Below are positions 27,201-35,530 of a stretch of 64,000 nt of DNA, one piece after another (within the stretch, counting starts at the first letter, position 1; each line of letters opens with the position of its first letter). The DNA lies in contig JAFIFS010000101.1 of assembly GCA_020831895.1 (NCBI GenBank), forward strand, positions 1 through 64,000. Reading direction: 5' to 3'. The DNA comes from Chromatiales bacterium (GTDB lineage Bacteria; Pseudomonadota; Gammaproteobacteria; Steroidobacterales; GCA-2729495). Below the pieces are notes generated by a model. It was not told where the DNA came from, ran no database searches, and saw only the letters and a list, made by a program, of their open reading frames with translations. The translations under genes and the position numbers were made by a program.

Positions 27201-27733
27201 CCGCGCAGCGCGTATTCCCCATGCTCGATCACCTGGCTCACGCGGCGGTAGCCGGAGTGTTCCAGGCGGACCCTGAGTTGTTCGGGATCGAGCGCCTGTC
27301 CGCGCCGCAGGCCGATGCTGTAGCCGTCGATGAAGCGCCGGGGCGCAAGCCGCGGCAGCAGCGTCGGCACGGCTACCAGCAGCATCCGTATTTCGCCGTC
27401 GCGCAGCGCGCGCAGGGTGGCGAGGCGATGCGAGACGAGGTCCTGGTGCGGGCTGAAGCTGTCGTACGGCAGTACCTCTGCATCGGGGAACAGTTCGATC
27501 CCGGCCGCAGCAGCGCCGCAGAAAAAACCAAGCTCTGCCTTGAGCGCCTCGGCTTCGGACACACTGGGCAGCAGCACGAGACAGCGGCGGGGCCTGCCGC
27601 CCGTGATCAGGCTGGACAAGGCCAGCGCGAGGCCGCAGCCACCGGGTGCCGGCCACAGGACGGGGGTGCCGGGCCGCTCCGGCAGGGGCGGGCGGGGCGT
27701 CAGCAGCGCCTCGGGGGACGCGGTTCGGGGCAT
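24251..27733 (-). CDS. mfd: Transcription-repair coupling factor Mfd
   Basis: Removes RNA polymerase stalled at DNA lesions and recruits UvrA. The 1160 residues contain the UvrB-homology N-terminus (CLVLLPSVSEAEAL, PYDSFSPHQD, RRVSQVIEHGEYALRGSLLDFFP), the RNA polymerase-interaction/CarD-like domain (LGTGDPIVHLDHGVGRYQGL), and the RecG-like translocase (Walker A GDVGFGKTEVA, DEEH box IIDEEHRFGVRHKEKLK, TATPIPRTL, VHNHIEDIQ, QLRGRVGRS), then the C-terminal TRCF domain. Start ATG 27733 has a candidate extended -10 just upstream. Confidence 0.98.
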   Translation of the reverse strand: MPRTASPEALLTPRPPLPERPGTPVLWPAPGGCGLALALSSLITGGRPRRCLVLLPSVSEAEALKAELGFFCGAAAAGIELFPDAEVLPYDSFSPHQDLVSHRLATLRALRDGEIRMLLVAVPTLLPRLAPRRFIDGYSIGLRRGQALDPEQLRVRLEHSGYRRVSQVIEHGEYALRGSLLDFFPMGYVSPVRVDFLDREIDSIRPFDPDSQLSSGQLETLELLPAREFASDAAAITRFRQAYRRRFEGNPARSLVYREVSEGRMPGGIESYLPLFFDETALLWDYLPDDFATVTVGDPVALLERAWAQLCERHAAADNDLERPPLAPEELCGTVDEHLAAMARRPAARFEDPAAGSSPPGPGPLVDRRSAEPVQGLRELAATTGARLLLVPESPGRQELLNETLAAADMPATPVEGWEDFAGGDARLAVTTGPLRQGAVLEDARIVILAERELFGESGRRRRRSSRGRDPAQLIADLTDLGTGDPIVHLDHGVGRYQGLTTLTMDGLATEFLTLEYAGGDRILVPVGSLHRVMRYTGGSAESAPLHRLGTDQWEKARRRAAEKLRDVAAELLELYARRESRTRERDALDRDDYEAFADGFRFELTEDQARAIDAVLADLSGPKPMDRLVCGDVGFGKTEVALRAAFVAAHSGRQVAVLVPTTLLAQQHYQTFADRFAGWPLRVEVLSRFRSARESRAVLAGIEDGTVDVVIGTHRLIQGDLRFRRLGLIIIDEEHRFGVRHKEKLKALRTEADVLTLTATPIPRTLSMAIGQLRDLSLITTPPESRLSIRTFITRWDERTIREACLREINRGGQVYFVHNHIEDIQRVAEALADIVPQARIETAHGQMREKELEQIMLDFYHRRFHILVCTAIIESGLDVPTANTIIINRADRLGLAQLHQLRGRVGRSHHQAFAYLLAPPREAMTGDAAKRLDAIGALGDLGSGFLLATHDMEIRGAGELLGEDQSGQMQEVGFELYNDMLHRAIEALREGREPETDLDEPKGAEIDLHLPALLPDDYMPDIHLRLVHYKRIASADSAAALDQLKIELIDRFGLLPGPTRNLFRITALKLEAVPLGISRINAAATGGYIEFSSRTTVRPETLVQLIQSDPATWRLDREQRLRFSENLDDPESRFRFVEQAVQLLLAGRRQASIRVARQ

Positions 27734-27763
27734 GCGGCAACGGGCTCTGGGCGAAAAAACCCC

Positions 27764-27772
27764 ATTATCGCA
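27764..27772 (-). promoter_or_regulatory. Candidate extended -10 for mfd
   Basis: On the minus strand TGCGATAAT is an extended -10 element (TGn then GATAAT, 5 of 6 to TATAAT). Transcription would begin about 24 bases before the mfd ATG. No -35 is recognisable, which extended -10 promoters tolerate. Confidence 0.35.
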
Positions 27773-27806
27773 CAGCGGTCTCCGGCCCCGGGGGCCGGGT
27801 GGCGGC

Positions 27807-28079
27807 TCAGCGTCGCGTCACGGAGTGGATCACGTGCCGGTGCTCGAAGAACACGACGAAACCAGGGTACTCCCACCGCGTGATCGGAGGCTCTCCGACC
27901 GGTCCCTGGGTGCGCTCAGGCTGTCCCCAGCCCGCGCTGACACGATCCATCGTCATTCCGCGCACCGGACGTTCCGCTGCTCCGGGCTCCGTGAGGCCCT
28001 CGATCAGCAGCGTGTCGGCGCGTGCGAGCCCGGTCGCCCCGAGGGCCACCAGTGCCATACCGATCAGTAACTTGCCCAT
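27807..28079 (-). CDS. Small conserved periplasmic protein, BamE/SmpA-like
   Basis: A 90-residue protein with a clear Sec signal (KLLIGMALVALGATGLARAD, cleavage near residue 22) and a short mature domain: VRGMTMDRVSAGWGQPE, then GEPPITRWEYPGFVVFFEHRHVIHSV. The pattern GMtxxxVxxxxGxP followed by a W-Y strand recalls the BamE/SmpA fold, and similar proteins with a GPPITRW-type segment are known to me as hypothetical proteins in gammaproteobacteria. Function unknown. It may be expressed separately from mfd, from which it is 73 bases away on the same strand. Confidence 0.7.
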   Translation of the reverse strand: MGKLLIGMALVALGATGLARADTLLIEGLTEPGAAERPVRGMTMDRVSAGWGQPERTQGPVGEPPITRWEYPGFVVFFEHRHVIHSVTRR

Positions 28080-28230
28080 CCTCTCTCTCCGCTACCCGGG
28101 ATGGCGGATGCTACCATCGCGGCTGGCCCCGGAATATGTGCTGGCTCACGGACCGCGCGGCCGCTTCGTGGCGCCCGCATGCCACACTACAATCGCCGCT
28201 TTGCCGGCCGCCGGGACCGAGCCCCCACGC
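28080..28230. other. Divergent spacer between small periplasmic gene and lolC
   Basis: The 151-base gap holds the candidate lolC promoter on the plus strand and presumably a promoter for the small minus-strand gene, which I could not pick out. No RNA gene was seen. Confidence 0.4.
28165..28193 (+). promoter_or_regulatory. Candidate lolC promoter
   Basis: TACAAT (28188-28193) is 5 of 6 to the sigma-70 -10 and lies 38 bases before the lolC ATG. The hexamer 17 bases upstream, TTCGTG (28165-28170), matches the -35 only weakly. Confidence 0.35.
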
Positions 28231-29487
28231 ATGATTCGACCCACCATCCTATTCATCGGCCTGCGCTACCTGACCGCGCAGCGCGCGAACCCGTTCGCTG
28301 CGCTGGTCGGCTGGGCATCTGTCGCCGGGGTCGCCCTCGGCGTCGCAGCCCTGATCATCGTGCTGTCGGTGATGAACGGTTTCGAGAACGAGCTGCGGGA
28401 GCGGCTGCTCGGCATGACCGGCCATGCCCGCGTACTGCCCGACGGCGACAAGCCGCTGAGCTGGGAGGCGATGCTGGACGACCTGCGCCGCCATCCCGGC
28501 GTAGTTGCAGCGGCGCCTTACGTCGAGCTGCAGGGCATGCTGGGAAGCGGCCCTGAGCTTGCACCGGCCGTGATCAGCGGCGTCGACCCTGCGTCCGAGG
28601 CCCTGCTGTCGGGGCTCGACGGCCAGATGCTGGCGGGCTCCCTGGACAGCCTGCTCCCGGGCAGTCGCGCGCTGGTGCTCGGTCGCAGCCTCGCGCTCGC
28701 GCTTGGCGTGGGGCCCGGTGATCCGCTGCGCGTGATGGTTCCGTTTCGTGAGCCCGGTGGGCGCGTCGAGTCACGGCTGCGGGAGTTCACTGTCGCCGGC
28801 ATCTTCGAAGTCGGACTGCGCGACCATGACAGCGTGCGTGCGCTGGTCCACATCAGCGATGCCGCCGCGCTGGCCGGTCTCGATACGCCCTTCAACGGGA
28901 TCCAGCTGATCGTGCAGGATGTTTTCGCCGCGCCCCGGACGATTGCCGAATGGCAGTCGGGCTGGGCCGCGCGGGGTGGCGGCGTGCCGCGCATCAGTGA
29001 CTGGACTGTCGACAATGCGACCTATTTTCGCGCCGTGCGCATCGAGCGCGTCATGATGACGCTGCTGCTCTCGCTCATCGTTGCGGTGGCGGCCTTCAAC
29101 ATCGTTGCCACCCTGGTCATGATGGTGACCGACCGCAGACCGGGTATCGCGATCCTGCGCACACTCGGGTTCTCCAGGCGCGCGGTCGTCGGCATCTTCG
29201 CGCTGCAGGGCCTGTTGATCGGCTGGGCCGGGGTACTGGCCGGAGTGGGGCTTGGAGTCCTCGTGGCGCTGCGGGTCGACACGCTGGCCCCGCAGCTGGA
29301 GCGCTGGTTCGGTTTCGAGTTCATGCCCGCCGATGTCTACTACCTGACCACGCTGCCCGCCGAGCTGAAAGGCACCGATGTGGGCTGGGTGGCGGTGATC
29401 GCACTGGCGCTGACAGCCCTGGCGACCCTTTACCCGGCCAGCCGGGCCGCGGCCGTGGCCCCGGCCGAGGTGCTGCGCTATGAGTGA
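28231..29487 (+). CDS. lolC: Lipoprotein-releasing ABC transporter permease (LolC/LolE family), first copy
   Basis: Inner-membrane subunit of LolCDE, which extracts outer-membrane lipoproteins and hands them to LolA. 418 residues; the MacB-like layout is clear: TM1 with VAGVALGVAALIIVLSVMNGFENELRER (about residues 29-57), a large periplasmic domain, then three C-terminal helices starting at MMTLLLSLIVAVAAFNIVATLVMMV, and the closing motif ALTALATLYPASRAAAVAPAEVLRYE. The frame is open far upstream (to 27646) but that is non-coding; ATG 28231 matches family N-termini. A paralogue and lolD follow. Confidence 0.93.
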   Translation: MIRPTILFIGLRYLTAQRANPFAALVGWASVAGVALGVAALIIVLSVMNGFENELRERLLGMTGHARVLPDGDKPLSWEAMLDDLRRHPGVVAAAPYVELQGMLGSGPELAPAVISGVDPASEALLSGLDGQMLAGSLDSLLPGSRALVLGRSLALALGVGPGDPLRVMVPFREPGGRVESRLREFTVAGIFEVGLRDHDSVRALVHISDAAALAGLDTPFNGIQLIVQDVFAAPRTIAEWQSGWAARGGGVPRISDWTVDNATYFRAVRIERVMMTLLLSLIVAVAAFNIVATLVMMVTDRRPGIAILRTLGFSRRAVVGIFALQGLLIGWAGVLAGVGLGVLVALRVDTLAPQLERWFGFEFMPADVYYLTTLPAELKGTDVGWVAVIALALTALATLYPASRAAAVAPAEVLRYE

Positions 29488-29499
29488 GGGAGGCCCGAG

Positions 29500-30743
29500 G
29501 TGATCCGCCCCTGGGAACTGGCGATTGCGCTGCGCTATGTGCGCTCGCGTAACAAGAGCCGCTTCGTTTCGTTCATCTCGGTCACCTCGATGGCCGGCAT
29601 CGGCGTGGGCGTCGCGGTGCTGATCATCGTGCTCTCGGTCATGAACGGGTTCGAATATGAGGTGCGTGACCGGATCCTGAAGGTGGTTGCCCATGCCTCG
29701 ATCAGCGGCTTCGATGGCCGCCTTCCGGACTGGGAGGGGCTGGCACGGCTGGCTGCCGAGGACCCGGAGGTCGAGTCCGCGGCCCCGTACATCGCTGCCC
29801 AGGGGATGCTTGTCGGCCCGCGCGAGGTTCGGGGTGTCGAGGTGCGCGGCATCGAACCTGCGGCGGAGCTCGCGACCTCGGCGATCGGCGAGCTGCTGAC
29901 AGCCGGCCAGCTGACCGACCTCGCGCCGGGGGACTACGCCATCGTCCTCGGCAGCGGCCTTGCGGACGCCCTGGGCGTAGTGCCGGGTGACCGCGTGATA
30001 CTGATGATTGCCGAGGGCACCGTAACGCCCGCCGGCGTGGTGCCGCGCATGCGTCGCTTCACGGTATCCGGCCTGTTCCACGCGGGGATGTACGAGTACG
30101 ACCAAGGTCTCGCGTTAGTGCACCTCCGGGATGCGGCGACACTCTGGCGCAAGGGCGACGACGTAACGGGCCTTCGGCTCTCGATGCGGGAGGTGCTGAC
30201 GGCGCCCGTCACCGTGCGCGAGCTGGCGCGCCGCCACGGTGGCGGGGTCTATGTCACCGACTGGACCCGGCAGCATGCGAACTTCTTCCGCTCGATCCAG
30301 ATCACCCGGACGATGATCTTCCTGATCCTGCTGCTGGTCGTCGCGGTCGCTGCCTTCAATATCGTCTCGACGCTGGTGATGGTCGTGCGTGACAAGCGCG
30401 GGGAGGTCGCGATCCTGCGCACGCTCGGAACGAGCCCGGCCGCGGTGCTGGCGATCTTTGTGCTGCAGGGTGCACTGATCGGACTCATCGGCACCGGCCT
30501 GGGCGCGCTGGCGGGGGTTGCCGCCGCTGCGAATATCGACGTGATCGTGGCCCTGATCGAGCGCCTGCTGGGCTTCAGGTTCCTCGCGCCCGATGTCTAC
30601 TTCATCAGCGACTTTCCCAGCCGCATTCTCTGGAGCGACGTGCTGCGTGTCTCGGGCATAGCCCTGCTGCTTGCGTTGCTGTCGACACTCTATCCGGCCT
30701 GGCGCGCCGCCAGGATGGCGCCGGCCCAGGTGCTGCGCTACGA

Positions 30744-30747
<4 letters not shown>
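29500..30747 (+). CDS. lolE: Lipoprotein-releasing ABC transporter permease (LolC/LolE family), second copy
   Basis: A 415-residue paralogue of the preceding protein with the same topology: LRYVRSRNKSRFVSFISVTSMAGIGVGVAVLIIVLSVMNGFE at the N-terminus, a periplasmic domain, three C-terminal helices and a final LLSTLYPAWRAARMAPAQVLRYE. With the first copy it should form the LolC/LolE heterodimer; which is C and which is E is not decided by inspection. GTG 29500 is preceded by GAGGGAGG at good spacing. lolD overlaps its stop (ATGA). Confidence 0.9.
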
Positions 30748-31499
<752 letters not shown>

Positions 31500-31974
31500 A
31501 CAGCGTCGACAGCCGCCAGGCGAGGTTAAGCACCAGCCAGGCGGACGAGGCCAGCAGGGCGCCCAGCACGACTGACCCCAGAAGCAGCGCGACCCAGAAT
31601 TCCAGCGCCAGTGTACCGAGCGAGCCCAGACTGATCGCTGCAGAGCCGGGCTCGCGGCCCAGCAGCCGCGAGCCGATCCAGAATTCGGCGTAGAGCAGCG
31701 GTGCGTAGGTCAGCGGGTTCGATACCCAGACCGCAAGCGCGGCCACGGCGGGGTTGACGCGCGCGGCCAGCGAGCTGCCCACGGCAAGCAGTGTCTGGAC
31801 CGGGACAGGCTGGCAGCCGAAGAACACCCCCAGCCAGAGGCCCCCGGAGACGCTGCGCCGGTTGACTGCGAACACGCGCGTGCGGGCGAGGCGCTCACGC
31901 CACGGGCGCAGGTACCAGCTGGCCGAATTCGGCCGGTATTGCCTGGAAAGTTGCCTGAAGAACCTGCGTGGCAT

Positions 31975-32068
31975 TGCCTAGACTCGTCCTGTCTGCCGTG
32001 CGCCTCCGCGCGGACGGCAGGCCCACCGCGCCCGATTTTCCCACCGTCTGCGGGCCACGACAGCGACC
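31975..32068. other. Divergent spacer between DUF2062 gene and comEC
   Basis: A GC-rich 94-base gap. Promoters for both divergent genes are expected here, but I see no convincing -35/-10 pair and no hairpin with a T-run. Confidence 0.35.
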
Positions 32069-34423
32069 ATGATCCCGCTTTCCGCCAGCGCCGTGCTCCT
32101 GATGCTTCTGCTGCTGGCACTGCCCGGCCTGCCCGGGCCAGCCTTGGTTGCACTCGGCGGGCCGCCGCTGCTCGCTGCCGCCTGGCTGCTGGCCGGGCTC
32201 AGGGGCTGCGGCCTCGTCCTGCTGGCCGTCTGGCTCTGTGCCGAGGCTGCGGTGATGCAGTCACAGCGCGCCCCGGCAGCCCTGATCGGCAGCGACGTGC
32301 TGGTGACGGTCATGGTCTGCGACTTCCCGCGGGTGGCGCCGGGCGTCACCCGGCTGGTGGTAGACACCGGTCCGGACCCGGGGTTCCCCGGGCTGCCCCG
32401 GCGGATGCAGGTCGGCTGGTATGAGGCTGCTCCGCCACCCGCCGTGGGCGAGCACTGGCAGCTGAAGCTGCGCCTGCGTGGTGCGCGTGGCCTGCACAAT
32501 GCGGCGGGCTTCGACTTCGAGCGCTGGCTGTTCGTGCAGCGCCTCGGCGGCACCGCCTATGTGCGCAGCTCCGGGCTCAACCGCCGCCTGGCCGGTGAGT
32601 CGCTGCCCCGGCCCTGCCGGCTGGCTGCCTGGCGGGGCGAGGTCGCGGCGCGACTGGATGCCGTGGTCGGGCAGCGGCCCGCTGGCGCCTGGCTGCGGGG
32701 CCTTGCGGTCGGGGCTCGTGACGGGCTGGAGGATTCCGACTGGCGGCTGCTCAGGCGAACCGGCACGACGCACCTGATGGCGATCTCGGGGCTGCATGTC
32801 GGACTGGTCGCGGGACTGGCGGGTGGGCTGGCGGCAGCGCTGCTGCGCGCGCTGCCCGCCGGGCCGGGCGCCCGGCTGCTGCCGATCGCTGCCGGCCTGC
32901 TGGCCGGTACGCTCTACGCCGCGCTGGCAGGATTCGCCCTGCCGACGCTGCGGGCAACGGCCATGCTCTGGACGGCCGGGCTGCTGCTCGCGATGCGCGT
33001 CCGCCCGGACCCCTGGCAGGGCATGGCCGTTGCCGTGCTGGCCGTGCTTCTGGTCGACCCGTTTGCCACGCTGCAGGCGGGTTTCTGGCTGTCGTTTGCC
33101 GGCGTCGCGATCTGCCTGCTCAGCCTGCAGTGGGAGCTGCGCCGGAAGCAGCTGGCAGCCGGCCCGGGCCCTCTGGCCTGGCTGCGCACGCTCATGGGGC
33201 TGCAGCTGCTGCTCGCCGTGGGCCTCGCGCCGCTGACCATGCTCTGGTTCGGCGAGGTGTCCCTGGCCGGTACGCTGGCCAACCTGCTTGCGGTGCCTGT
33301 CTTCTCGCTGTTGCTCGTGCCTCTGGTATTGCTGGGCATGCTGCTGCTGCCCTGGCCATCGCTGTCGGTCCCGGTGATGCTGCTCGCGGCAGGAGTGCTG
33401 GAGGCGCTGCTCGTGCCGCTGTCCTGGCTGGCGGGGCTGCCGCCGGCTCTGCTCGAGTGGCAGCCGGCCGGGGCGCTGGCCCTGCTGCTGCTGCTGACTG
33501 GCTCGCTGCTGCTGCTCTGGCCACCGCCGCTGCCGGGTCGCTGGGTCGCGCTGCCCCTGGTTGCAGCGGGCCTGTTCCTGCCGTTGCCGGGCCCGGGGCC
33601 GGATGGCCTGCAGGTTGACGTGCTCGATGTGGGGCAGGGTGCTGCCGTCATCGTGCGCACGCACAGGCATGTCCTGGTCTACGACGCCGGGCCGGCACAT
33701 CGGGGCAACAGCGTCGCGGACAGCGTGCTGCTGCCCTCGCTGAGGTCGGCGGGCGTGCGGCGCATTGACCTGCTGGTGATTTCCCATGGCCACCTCGATC
33801 ACTACGGCGGCGCCCCTGGCTTGCTGGCCGCCTATCCGGCAACGCCACTCCTCGCAAACGGGACCCACGGTCTGCATGCCATGGAGTACCGCCGGTGCCG
33901 CGCGGGTCAGCGCTGGCGCTGGGATGGCCACGATTTTTTGGTCCTGCACCCGGACGATGCCCGCATTCCCTGGTCCCTCAACGATGGTTCCTGCGTGCTG
34001 AGGATCGATGGGCCCGGCGGCAGCGTGCTGCTGCCAGGCGACCTGGAGCGCCTCGGTGAGCGCTACCTGCTGCGTGAGCGCGGACTCGAGCCTGTAGACC
34101 TGGTGCTTGTGCCGCATCATGGGAGCCGGACCTCGTCCACGGCCGAGTTCGTTGCGGCTACGCAGGCCCGGCATGTCGTCGTGCCGTCAGGAAGCTTCAA
34201 CCGCTTCGGTCACCCGGACCCGGGCGTCGTCGGGCGCTGGCGTGACAGTGGAAGCTGCGTTTTCAAGACCAGTCACGATGGCGCTGTCCGCTTTTCCACC
34301 GGCAAGGCAGGCCGGCTGGAGCCGGTCAGGGTCAGCCGTCGTGACGGGCGCAGGGTCTGGCAGTCACGTGACCTGCCGCTTGGGGCCTGTGCAGGGGCAG
34401 GGGCGGCCGGGCCGATGTTATAG
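32069..34423 (+). CDS. comEC: ComEC/Rec2 family DNA internalisation protein
   Basis: Inner-membrane channel for uptake of transforming single-stranded DNA. 784 residues: short N-terminal helices with the DUF4131 soluble domain (about 30-190, including LRGARGLHNAAGFDFERWLF), the Competence membrane domain (about 215-500, with RRTGTTHLMAISGLHVGLVAG and LRATAMLWTAG) and a C-terminal metallo-beta-lactamase-like domain (about 515-770) with VDVLDVGQGAAVIV, SHGHLDHYGG, LLPGDLE and VPHHGSRTSST. All typical motifs are intact. Together with exbB, exbD, msbA and lpxK downstream this is a common gammaproteobacterial order. Confidence 0.94.
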   Translation: MIPLSASAVLLMLLLLALPGLPGPALVALGGPPLLAAAWLLAGLRGCGLVLLAVWLCAEAAVMQSQRAPAALIGSDVLVTVMVCDFPRVAPGVTRLVVDTGPDPGFPGLPRRMQVGWYEAAPPPAVGEHWQLKLRLRGARGLHNAAGFDFERWLFVQRLGGTAYVRSSGLNRRLAGESLPRPCRLAAWRGEVAARLDAVVGQRPAGAWLRGLAVGARDGLEDSDWRLLRRTGTTHLMAISGLHVGLVAGLAGGLAAALLRALPAGPGARLLPIAAGLLAGTLYAALAGFALPTLRATAMLWTAGLLLAMRVRPDPWQGMAVAVLAVLLVDPFATLQAGFWLSFAGVAICLLSLQWELRRKQLAAGPGPLAWLRTLMGLQLLLAVGLAPLTMLWFGEVSLAGTLANLLAVPVFSLLLVPLVLLGMLLLPWPSLSVPVMLLAAGVLEALLVPLSWLAGLPPALLEWQPAGALALLLLLTGSLLLLWPPPLPGRWVALPLVAAGLFLPLPGPGPDGLQVDVLDVGQGAAVIVRTHRHVLVYDAGPAHRGNSVADSVLLPSLRSAGVRRIDLLVISHGHLDHYGGAPGLLAAYPATPLLANGTHGLHAMEYRRCRAGQRWRWDGHDFLVLHPDDARIPWSLNDGSCVLRIDGPGGSVLLPGDLERLGERYLLRERGLEPVDLVLVPHHGSRTSSTAEFVAATQARHVVVPSGSFNRFGHPDPGVVGRWRDSGSCVFKTSHDGAVRFSTGKAGRLEPVRVSRRDGRRVWQSRDLPLGACAGAGAAGPML

Positions 34424-34455
34424 TTGGCGCTTCGGGGTTCGCGGGCGCAGGGTTC

Positions 34456-35112
34456 ATGTGGGAAATCATCCAGGCGGGCGGCTGGCTGATGCTGCCGATC
34501 CTCCTGTGCTCGGTCATCGCCTGCGCGATCATCGCCGAGCGGCTCTGGACGCTGCAGCCACAGCGCGTGATACCCGCGGACCTCAGTCGCCAGGTCTGGG
34601 ACTGGATCAGCCGCAACCAGCTCACGCAGCAGCACCTGCAGGCCTTGCGCGAGACTTCGCCACTGGGGCAGGTTCTCGCTGCGGGGCTGGCAAGCCGGCA
34701 CCGTGACCGCGAGGGCATGAAGGAGAGCATCGAGGACACAGGCCGTCACGTGGTCCACGAGATGGAGCGCTACCTGACGACGCTGGGTACGATCGCGGCC
34801 GTGACGCCGCTGCTCGGCCTGCTCGGCACCGTGATCGGCATGATCAAGGTCTTCAACGCGATCACGCTCGAGGGCGTGGGCGACCCGGGCGTTCTCGCCG
34901 GCGGTATCTCGGAGGCGCTGATCACGACCGCTGCCGGACTCAGCGTAGCGATTCCCTCCCTTATGGCCTATCGTTACCTGCGCAGCCGGATCGACGGGCT
35001 CGTCGTCAGCATGGAGAAGGAAGCGCTCGCGCTGCTGGATGCCCTTCAGCGCAAGCAGGGTCTGGACAACCTGGTGCAAGGCGATGAATCTTCGCTCCAG
35101 CACGCGCGATGA
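34456..35112 (+). CDS. exbB: ExbB/TolQ-family proton channel protein
   Basis: Component of a proton-motive-force-driven energiser for TonB-like transport. 218 residues with three membrane helices (about 10-30, 108-132, 150-172) and the family core YLTTLGTIAAVTPLLGLLGTVIGMIKVF, then ISEALITTAAGLSVAIPSLMAY. The gene starts 32 bases after comEC and overlaps exbD by 29 bases. No tonB follows; in this position before msbA-lpxK the pair's partner is unknown. Confidence 0.92.
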   Translation: MWEIIQAGGWLMLPILLCSVIACAIIAERLWTLQPQRVIPADLSRQVWDWISRNQLTQQHLQALRETSPLGQVLAAGLASRHRDREGMKESIEDTGRHVVHEMERYLTTLGTIAAVTPLLGLLGTVIGMIKVFNAITLEGVGDPGVLAGGISEALITTAAGLSVAIPSLMAYRYLRSRIDGLVVSMEKEALALLDALQRKQGLDNLVQGDESSLQHAR

Positions 35113-35509
35113 GCCGGAGATCAACCTCACGTCGCTGATCGACGTGGTGCTGCTGCTGCTGGTGTTCTTCATGATCACGACCAGCTTCGTGCGCGAGTCC
35201 CACATCGCGCTGCGGCTACCTGAAGCCAGCGAATCACGCCAGCCACCCGGAGCCGCCGAGGTCCTGGAGATCAGCGTGGGCGCGGATGGCAGCTACCGTG
35301 TCAACGGCCGCGCACTGATCGATGCAAGGCCCGAGACCCTCCGTGCGGCGATCCGGCTGGTCAGCGCCGATGAACTGCCCGGACCCGTCACCATCAGCGC
35401 GGACGCCCGCGCTCCGCACCAGGCCGTCGTCACGGCGATGGACGTCGCCGGCCGGCTGGGCCATGTCGAGATCCGCATCGCGACCACCGATGTGCGTGAC
35501 GACGACTGA
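35084..35509 (+). CDS. exbD: ExbD/TolR-family biopolymer transport protein
   Basis: 141 residues from ATG 35084 (MNLRSSTRDEPEINLTSLIDVV). The single membrane helix LIDVVLLLLVFFMITTSF (about residues 16-33) carries the conserved Asp for proton translocation, followed by a periplasmic ExbD/TolR domain (LEISVGADGSYRVNGR, ADARAPHQAVVTAMDVAGRLG). The ORF opens at 35039 but the earlier part overlaps exbB and lacks family character. Works with ExbB. Confidence 0.92.
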   Translation: MNLRSSTRDEPEINLTSLIDVVLLLLVFFMITTSFVRESHIALRLPEASESRQPPGAAEVLEISVGADGSYRVNGRALIDARPETLRAAIRLVSADELPGPVTISADARAPHQAVVTAMDVAGRLGHVEIRIATTDVRDDD

Positions 35510-35530
35510 CGCGCAGCGGGTCGGCGGGCG